Shown: one piece after another, positions 4,062-9,800 of the stretch
How positions within the stretch are numbered: the first letter of the stretch is position 1
Layout: the number at the start of each line of letters is the position of its first letter
Virus record (IMG/VR): IMGVR_UViG_3300032287_001934
Coordinates: 1-20,264 of that record
Direction: 5' to 3' (one strand)
Source: a virus
DNA length: 20,264 nucleotides
The notes under the pieces: model-generated
What the model saw: the letters and a program-made list of their open reading frames with translations, nothing else
Databases searched by the model: none
What the model was told of the DNA's origin: nothing
Translations under genes and position numbers: made by a program

Positions 4062-4453
4062 TGTATGAATATAGCATTCGCTTTAAGCGCATCATCGACG
4101 GAGATACTTTTGTTTGCGACATTGACCTTGGTTTTGGTATTTGGCTTATGGATCAGCACTGTCGTCTCTTTGGTGTGGATACACCAGAAAAGAACACTCC
4201 CGAAGGTAAAGCAGCTACGGAAACAGCAAAAGAATGGTTTACCTCAAGACAAAATACAGCCGAACGATTCAGCATTGAGGTACTTCAAAAGACAGATAAG
4301 TACGGACGACGATTAGTAAATGTCAAGACGGATAAGTCACCAACCACACTCAACATTGAGGTAATGAAGTTACTTGGTACGCATCAGTACTTTGGTGGGA
4401 CTAAACGAAAGACAGTTACAGCAACAGCAATAATAACAGAAGCCCCTCTGTAA
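4061..4453 (+). CDS. Staphylococcal-nuclease-fold (thermonuclease-like) endonuclease
   Basis: A 130-aa OB-fold nuclease expected to cleave DNA or RNA with Ca2+. Signature segments are in order: RIIDGDTFVCDIDLGF (10-25), CRLFGVDTPE (34-43), EGKAATETAKEWF (48-60) and DKYGRRLVNV (79-88). The three catalytic positions of staphylococcal nuclease (Arg35, Glu43, Arg87) are all matched, here as Arg35, Glu43 and Arg83, and metal-site Asp residues Asp22 and Asp40 are also present, so activity is likely. There is no signal peptide, so it acts in the cytoplasm or within the virion, not as a secreted enzyme. The start overlaps the DUF5872-like stop by one base. A possible role is breakdown of host DNA for nucleotide recycling, which is inference. 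Confidence 0.93.
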   Translation: MYEYSIRFKRIIDGDTFVCDIDLGFGIWLMDQHCRLFGVDTPEKNTPEGKAATETAKEWFTSRQNTAERFSIEVLQKTDKYGRRLVNVKTDKSPTTLNIEVMKLLGTHQYFGGTKRKTVTATAIITEAPL

Positions 4454-4463
4454 AGGGGCTTCT
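4438..4463. other. Perfect 10-bp hairpin enclosing the nuclease stop codon
   Basis: AGAAGCCCCT (4438-4447) pairs with AGGGGCTTCT (4454-4463), and the six-base loop holds the TAA stop. There is no T-tract on the plus strand (AATTCGC follows), so it is not a canonical terminator. It may stabilise the mRNA 3' end or act as a weak or factor-dependent stop before the tRNA-Leu promoter. Confidence 0.55.
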
Positions 4464-4553
4464 AATTCGCTCGGTTTAAATGTCTAAGGCATGATGGGCG
4501 GACTTTTTAAACTATCATCGCGTCTTGTGTATATACTATCATGTAATACTTGG

Positions 4554-4562
4554 TGATACAAT
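4554..4562 (+). promoter_or_regulatory. Extended -10 promoter candidate for tRNA-Leu/thyX/ssb
   Basis: TGATACAAT fits TGnTAnnnT, with five of six matches to TATAAT in its hexamer. A start near 4569 falls just before the mature tRNA 5' end at 4572. A TACTATCATGTAATAC block (4534-4549) immediately upstream closely resembles TACTATATGTTATAC at 1693-1707. No -35 consensus is visible. Confidence 0.45.
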
Positions 4563-4571
4563 AGACCGTTA

Positions 4572-4652
4572 GCCCCGGTGGTGGAACGGTAGACACGACA
4601 GACTTAAAATCTGTTACCGCAAGGTGTACGGGTTCGAGTCCCGTCTGGGGCA
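4572..4652 (+). tRNA. tRNA-Leu(UAA)
   Basis: An 81-base class II tRNA. Acceptor GCCCCGG/CTGGGGC has one G-U pair. The D-arm region is GTGG-AACGGTAGA-CACG. The anticodon stem ACAGA/TCTGT encloses CTTAAAA, giving anticodon TAA. The variable arm TACCGCAAGGTG is long, as expected for leucine, and the T arm is ACGGG-TTCGAGT-CCCGT. The discriminator is A4652 and the CCA is not encoded. The thyX ribosome binding site begins two bases later. Confidence 0.96.
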
Positions 4653-4662
4653 TGGAGGAACG

Positions 4663-5310
4663 ATGGCAGCAACACTCAAGTACATTCAGCCAGACGCAGA
4701 AGAATTTATGATTCACCTTGCACGTGTTTCATCAGAAAATCAAGACAATCCTGATTACGTGAAATTACTTAACTACTGTATGCGTAAAGAGCATTGGTCT
4801 GTGTTTCAAATGGCTGATGTGGTTATGGAAATCTACACATCTAGGGCTATTGCAGCACAAATACTGCGTCACAGAAGCTTTCACTTCCAAGAATTTAGTC
4901 AACGTTATGCCAACCCAAGCAAGATTGAGCTAGATCTTCCTTCAATGCGACGTAAAGGTAGCACCAATCGTCAAAGTAGCTTACTTTTTGAGGATCAAGA
5001 GACGCAATTCCAGATGGACAACAAAGCTCTTGCGCCAATCTTAGTGGCAATTAGGGCATATGACGATTTAGTTAAGTCTGGCGTTGCTTTAGAATCAGCA
5101 AGAATGGTACTGCCGATGTGTGTTGGCACAAGGATGTACATGAAAGGCACTGTTCGAGATTGGCTTCATTATTGTAGGGTCAGAATGGACAGTCATACTC
5201 AACAGGAACACCGTGAAATTGCTACAGATTGTTGGAATGTTCTATGTGAAGTACTTCCAAATACTACTCAAGCGTTTGAAAAATACCATTTAGGGGAAAA
5301 GAATGATTAA
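4663..5310 (+). CDS. thyX: FAD-dependent thymidylate synthase ThyX
   Basis: Makes dTMP from dUMP using methylene-tetrahydrofolate and reduced flavin. The diagnostic ThyX motif RHRX7S is present as RHRSFHFQEFS (69-79). ARMVLP (146-151), VRDWLHYCRVR (164-174) and a terminal QQEHREIA segment (180-187) are also typical. The length of 215 aa fits the family. ATG 4663 is chosen because GGAGG (4654-4658) precedes it by four bases; an earlier in-frame GTG at 4624 lies inside tRNA-Leu and is rejected. The gene overlaps ssb by eight bases. Together with the dUTPase it completes a phage route from dUTP to dTMP. Confidence 0.97.
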   Translation: MAATLKYIQPDAEEFMIHLARVSSENQDNPDYVKLLNYCMRKEHWSVFQMADVVMEIYTSRAIAAQILRHRSFHFQEFSQRYANPSKIELDLPSMRRKGSTNRQSSLLFEDQETQFQMDNKALAPILVAIRAYDDLVKSGVALESARMVLPMCVGTRMYMKGTVRDWLHYCRVRMDSHTQQEHREIATDCWNVLCEVLPNTTQAFEKYHLGEKND

Positions 5311-5692
5311 TCAGTGCACAATTGTTGGCCGTTTAGTAGCCGACCCAGAGTCTAGGCAGACACCTAACGGTAAGTCTGTTACAAATGTACGCGTTGCAGT
5401 TGATCGCAAGGGCAGGGAAAAGGAAACAGACTTCTTTAGTTGCACTGCGTTTGGGCAACAGGGTGAAGCTCTTGCAGAATACGCACAAAAAGGACGACTA
5501 ATCGGTATAGTTGGAAAAATTCAACTTGAACAATTCGTAAACAAAGAAGGTGCAAAGCAACAGACAGTTAAAATTATTGTAGACAACTGGCAATTGCTAG
5601 ATTCAAGGAAAGAAACTGAGAGTCAACCACCAAATCCAAAACCAGCTGGAAGTTTAAAGATTGATGACATTGATGATCCATTTGCAGACTAG
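5303..5692 (+). CDS. ssb: Single-stranded DNA-binding protein
   Basis: A 129-aa OB-fold SSB covering residues ~1-98: INQCTIVGRLVADPESR at the start, then TNVRVAVDRK, TDFFSCTAFGQQGEALAEY and KGRLIGIVGKIQ, all characteristic of the bacterial/phage SSB family. A short Pro-rich linker leads to the acidic C-terminal tip IDDPFAD, which in cellular SSB recruits replication and repair enzymes. Its presence suggests interaction with host or phage replication proteins. ATG 5303 overlaps the end of thyX by eight bases, with AGGGGAAAAG upstream, so expression is coupled. A canonical terminator follows six bases after the stop, making this the last gene of its unit. Confidence 0.96.
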   Translation: MINQCTIVGRLVADPESRQTPNGKSVTNVRVAVDRKGREKETDFFSCTAFGQQGEALAEYAQKGRLIGIVGKIQLEQFVNKEGAKQQTVKIIVDNWQLLDSRKETESQPPNPKPAGSLKIDDIDDPFAD

Positions 5693-5698
5693 TGCAAT

Positions 5699-5722
5699 GA
5701 CCCGCTTATGCGGGTCTTTTTT
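5699..5722 (+). terminator. Intrinsic terminator after ssb, fused to a -10
   Basis: GACCCGC (5699-5705) - TTAT - GCGGGTC (5710-5716), a perfect 7-bp stem followed by six Ts. TATAAT begins three bases after the T run, repeating the layout seen at 3651-3669. Confidence 0.9.
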
Positions 5723-5725
5723 ATG

Positions 5726-5731
5726 TATAAT
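5726..5731 (+). promoter_or_regulatory. -10 element (TATAAT) for the late/structural unit
   Basis: Perfect TATAAT, three bases after a terminator T run. Predicted initiation near 5738 would leave a leader of only about ten bases, starting inside the GAGGTG ribosome binding site (5737-5742). There is no visible -35 box. No other promoter or terminator is evident from here to the end of the window, so this could head the whole structural unit. Confidence 0.5.
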
Positions 5732-5747
5732 GCAATGAGGTGAACTA

Positions 5748-5999
5748 ATGGGAGTCGTAAAGAAGTATCAAAACCCTTCCGGTGGATTAAATGCTGCTGG
5801 TCGTGCACATTATAAACGCACAACTGGAGCAAATTTAAAGCCACCAGCACCTCAGCCTAAAACAAAGGCAGACGCAGGTCGTCGTGCCTCTTTTTGTGCC
5901 AGAATGTCTGGGATGAAATCAAAACTAACATCATCTAAGACTGCTAATGATCCTAACAGCAGGATTAATAAATCATTGAGAGCGTGGAACTGTAAATGA
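5748..5999 (+). CDS. DUF6321-like small basic protein
   Basis: 83 aa. The pattern PSGGLNAAGRAHYKRTTGAN, then LKPPAPQPKTK, RRASFCARMSGMKSK and a C-terminal LRAWNC matches, from memory, a short family common in T7-like and other phages and labelled DUF6321; its function is unknown to me. The two conserved cysteines (Cys50 in SFCARM, Cys82 at the end) could bind metal or form a disulphide, but that is a guess. GAGGTG lies five bases upstream of ATG 5748. The stop overlaps the next start as ATGA. It is strongly basic, like its downstream neighbours, suggesting nucleic-acid association or a virion role. Confidence 0.85.
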   Translation: MGVVKKYQNPSGGLNAAGRAHYKRTTGANLKPPAPQPKTKADAGRRASFCARMSGMKSKLTSSKTANDPNSRINKSLRAWNCK

Positions 6000-6202
6000 G
6001 AAAAACAATGTCTCAGATGATGGGTATGAAAACTGGTCCTCATAAAGGCATGAGTAAATCAATGGCTTCAACGGAGAAGCGTGAATACGGGAAAAAAGGT
6101 TTGTCACCTAAGATGATGGCAAAACATGAAAAATCCGAATATGGTGGCGGAAAGAAATGCGCAAAATGCGGCAAATCAAACTGTGGATGTAAAGGATACT
6201 AA
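5996..6202 (+). CDS. Hypothetical Met/Lys-rich protein with C-terminal Cys cluster (68 aa)
   Basis: Starts at ATG 5996 in a four-base ATGA overlap with the preceding gene, so it is translated by coupling. The N-terminal half is methionine- and lysine-rich (MSQMMGMK, then GLSPKMMAKHEKSEYGGG), without a hydrophobic core. The C-terminus carries CAKCGKSNCGC (Cys55, 58, 63, 65), spaced like a minimal zinc knuckle or half ribbon. No family is recognised. The next ATG is two bases after its stop. The compact basic design and the position just before structural genes suggest a nucleic-acid-associated protein, but no function is assigned. Confidence 0.78.
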   Translation: MRKTMSQMMGMKTGPHKGMSKSMASTEKREYGKKGLSPKMMAKHEKSEYGGGKKCAKCGKSNCGCKGY

Positions 6203-6204
6203 TC

Positions 6205-6873
6205 ATGGCACGTAAAACTCCTGAAGTGAGGAAAGTATTAGCAGCAGGTCGAAAATCTGGTGCTCGTCTGGAAAAGCCAGTCCGTAAAAACAAAAGTTTT
6301 TCACGTGGGCGATTCGGTATGGATCCTACAGTAAGTACTAGTATAAATAGTCGCAATGCACAAACTTTAGGTGCAAATGATGGCGTGGTTAAGCAAGCAT
6401 TAGCTGGTGATGAAACACAGCGGCTTGCTAATCAAGTTAGCAAAATGCGTCAGCAACTTACTAATAGGCGAGCATCCCCACCACCCGGAAGTTTTGATAA
6501 AAATCCAGTTGCCGTGCGACGTGCAGGTTTAATGAACGCAGGAAAAACTGGTGGCTTATTAGCTGGTGCTGCAGCCGTTGGCACAATGATGAACGATAGC
6601 ATGCAACGCAATGAAGCTGCCGTTAATCAAGCAAAGTCTTTGGAGCGTCAGGGTAAACCAAATGACCTTGCTGACGCTGGAATGATGGATGCTAGAGTAG
6701 GTCAACGACAGGGTCGTCAATTTAACGAACGTGGTCAAGCAACAGCAGCAAAATCAAAAGCACCAGCAGCCAAGTCTGCTCCAGCTAAATCTGCTCCAGC
6801 TAAGTCTGCTCCATCAAAATCTGCTGCACCAGCCAACGCAGCAAAAATAACAAAATTATTAATGAAGAAGTAG
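6205..6873 (+). CDS. Hypothetical basic Ala/Lys-rich protein, likely virion-associated (222 aa)
   Basis: ATG 6205 follows AAAGGA (6191-6196) by eight bases. The N-terminal 40 residues are very basic (KTPEVRKVLAAGRKSGAR). Residues 116-130 form a short hydrophobic, Gly/Ala-rich helix (GLLAGAAAVGTMM) followed by NDSMQRNE, a design that recurs at the C-terminus of the giant protein downstream. Residues ~181-212 are Ala/Lys/Pro repeats of SAPAK type, recalling histone H1-like tails. No family is recognised. Its location directly before the giant protein and in the head operon suggests an internal virion or DNA-condensing role, which is inference. Repeat copy number could vary among relatives by slippage. 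Confidence 0.78.
   Translation: MARKTPEVRKVLAAGRKSGARLEKPVRKNKSFSRGRFGMDPTVSTSINSRNAQTLGANDGVVKQALAGDETQRLANQVSKMRQQLTNRRASPPPGSFDKNPVAVRRAGLMNAGKTGGLLAGAAAVGTMMNDSMQRNEAAVNQAKSLERQGKPNDLADAGMMDARVGQRQGRQFNERGQATAAKSKAPAAKSAPAKSAPAKSAPSKSAAPANAAKITKLLMKK
6772..6831 (+). repeat. Four 15-bp in-frame repeats encoding (A/S)KSA(P/A) units
   Basis: Units begin at 6772, 6787, 6802 and 6817 with consensus AARTCTGCTCCAGCT (R = A or G; the last two units diverge at their ends). They encode KSAPA, KSAPA, KSAPS and KSAAP. Near-identity at DNA level points to recent tandem duplication. Confidence 0.8.
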
Positions 6874-6880
6874 GTAAAAA

Positions 6881-9800
6881 ATGGCCTCAGCACTATACAA
6901 CGCAATGATTGCAGCCGAAGAAGAAGATAAGAAAAAAGCTGCTCCAAAATCTGGACGTGCAAAAGCAGCAGCTGCAGCTGAGGCCAAAGATCCCGGCAAT
7001 ACAAATGCCAAGTTTTCTAAAACACCTGACAAGAAGCCATTAACTGGTGAAGCATCAAAGTTATTGGGTGGAGAAAAATCCACCCTGATGCGTGGTGAAT
7101 CAACACCATTTATGTCAGATAGTTTACGTGGACAAGGTAGTTCTTTGTTAAGTGGACAGCAATCTCCATTACTTGGAGGAGAGTCCACGCAATTATCTAC
7201 GCCATTATTAGGTGGTCAGTCATCCCCTTTGGCAAACGTGTATGGTCCACGTTCAGCTCAACCTAGAATGCAGGGTCAATCGTCAAACTACCCTTTGACG
7301 TATGACATGGTTGAATCAATTGTTGGCCCATTATCTCCGGGTATGCGCACTAGACTTGGTGAACCCGGTATGGTGCGAGGGCAAGCTGGGACACGAGGTG
7401 AAGGAGTTGAGTTCCGTAAGCCAGCAACATTGACACCAGAAGAAGAAGCCGAGGCACAACGAACTCAAAGTCAAGCAGATCTATATACTAAAGACTTTAC
7501 GCAATGGGAAAAGGAACGATTACGTCGCGAATCGCAACCTAGTGTTCAACTTACGGGCAATATGCAACGGCCAATACCGCTTGGCCCACGACCTAATGCA
7601 GCAGACTATGTTGGTCAAGGCAAAACCGGAACGCCATCAGACCCGGCAGCAGTTGCACCTGCACCAGTAAAAGCATCTGGTATGTTTGGGAAATTCCTGA
7701 CAAAACCTGATAGTGCGACAGATCCAAATGCACGTACTCAGAATATTGAGACACGTACAGCTGACGCATTACCGCGAGCTGATGTACAAGCCCCAACTGA
7801 TGTAATTGGGCAAAAAACAAATATAAATGCAGATGATTTTATCGGCGGTATAGCTGGTAAAGAAGTGTCAATAATTAATTCGGCAAAAAAGTTTGAAAAC
7901 AATATTGTTGCAGGAATATCTCCAGCACGTGCTGCTAAATTAATTTTACAGTCAACAGACTATGACGAGTCGAACCCATTCCACGCAGCATTGCGTGTGT
8001 TTGATCAAGTTGCATCTGGTCCAGATAAAAAACGTGCAGAAGTTGCTAAGCAAGGCATGGTTGCACTTACGGATTACTTTACTCGTGGTGCATCTGGTAA
8101 GTCTGGTCACAATGAAACAACATTACGGTCTGCGGTGGAATATTTAAATCTTTCTACTATGCCGGGTATGACCGAGTCTAATGCACGTAATTCTTTCGAT
8201 GAATTACTTCCTGTTATGACGGAAGAGGGAAGTCGCTTACGTCAATTCTTTGGATCATCAACGCAACAGCAAGCAACGCGTACTGCCATAAAAACAGCAT
8301 CAATGGCTGGAATTGTGACTACTGCATTAAACAATGTTGCGCAAAATGTAATTAATCGCATGCCAAGTGGTGAGGCTCCAGCAATGAAGTCTGCTAGAGA
8401 CAGAGCATTGCGAGTATTAGCGCCGCTAACTACAGCTAATCCCGGTGAACCTGCAATTAGATGGATGGATTCTGATCCACTTAGAAGTAACTTAGCAAAC
8501 GACTTGTTGTTTGAAACACAACGTTTAATGGGTGGAGATTCTATTGCATCTATAAAAAACCTACAGGATCAAATTGAAAACGGACGTATTGCAAGAACGT
8601 TCGGTGGGCAGTTTGATGTTAGATCTACGCTAACCCAGATTACACAACCTAATTATGCAGGACGTGAGGCTGAGTATTTGCGAGATATGGATCTTGCTGA
8701 TCAAGCAGAGGCTTCAGGAGATAAGGTTAAAGCTGCAAAATTAGCTGCTCCATATCACACAACTGCAGCACTTCAGATGATGTATGGAACAGATGAAGTT
8801 GAAGGATACGAATCTGGAAGAGCTATTGGTGTAAGTAGTGGCCTCGGTGGAAACCTTAAATTACGTGATGCAAAATTACGGCGACAAGAAGTAATTGGAG
8901 AAATTACACGTAATCAAGAACCACTTAAAACTAATTTAACTCCAGTGCAAATGCTTGGCACTGTATTTGCACAAAACGGAGCAGATAAAACATTACTCAA
9001 ATTTGGATTACCTTTTTTTGGCGGGACCGTTCAATTTGGCGGAATGAATGAAAACGCTGGATATATTCGTAGTTATGACATTCCAAATCATCCGGGAATG
9101 AAACTTACTTTGAATGTTGCTGAAGGAAAGCGAGCCATCAATCCTATTACAGGAGCTGTAATGGGAGCTGAATCTCTTGATGCGTCAAACAACAAAGATA
9201 TTCAAAAGATTTTAAATCAACTAGCAGAGTCGCGTGATCCAGCAGCAATGCTTGAGAGATCTGTAATCAAAAGCACATTAGGTCCCACTGCTGAAAAATA
9301 CGAGTTTGGAATTATTGAAGCATCAAAAGATAAAGTTGGTGCGTCAGATGATTTTGCTAAATTAATGGGTGGATACCGAAGTTACAGTACTGCTGGAGAT
9401 CAAGGTAAATTTTCAGCTGATGTAACCGCAGACATGCAATCGATGTTTAAGCTGCCAATTGGTTCTGACGGCATGCCATACATTGATGATAATAGCCAAC
9501 AGTTATACGACATGGCTGTGCGTGTAAAAACATCACTTGATGAAAGTTTGCGTAACTACGAAGAAAAAGACGGTAAGTATGTTTTCTCCGGTAAGGAGAA
9601 TAAGCGTGAATTACCATTAGTATTATCGCAAGAACAATACGATTCGTTACGTGCAACACAACAACAATTTACATCTATGGTGCGTGGTGCTGACGCAATT
9701 CGTGAGTCACTTGGTGTAACTGGTGGAGCTGTTGGATTTCGTGTGCAAAACGGAGTCCCGATATATTCGCAACCACTAGCAGTAACTGGCGACAATAGGT

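Noticed and set aside
4065-4316. Frame overlapping the nuclease start
   Set aside because: The nuclease frame has the family motifs and catalytic residues; this frame looks hydrophobic by chance and has no ribosome binding site of its own.
4438-4463. Hairpin after the nuclease gene as an intrinsic terminator
   Set aside because: The stem is perfect but no T-tract follows on the plus strand; on the minus strand the tail is only loosely T-rich and there is no leftward gene to terminate.
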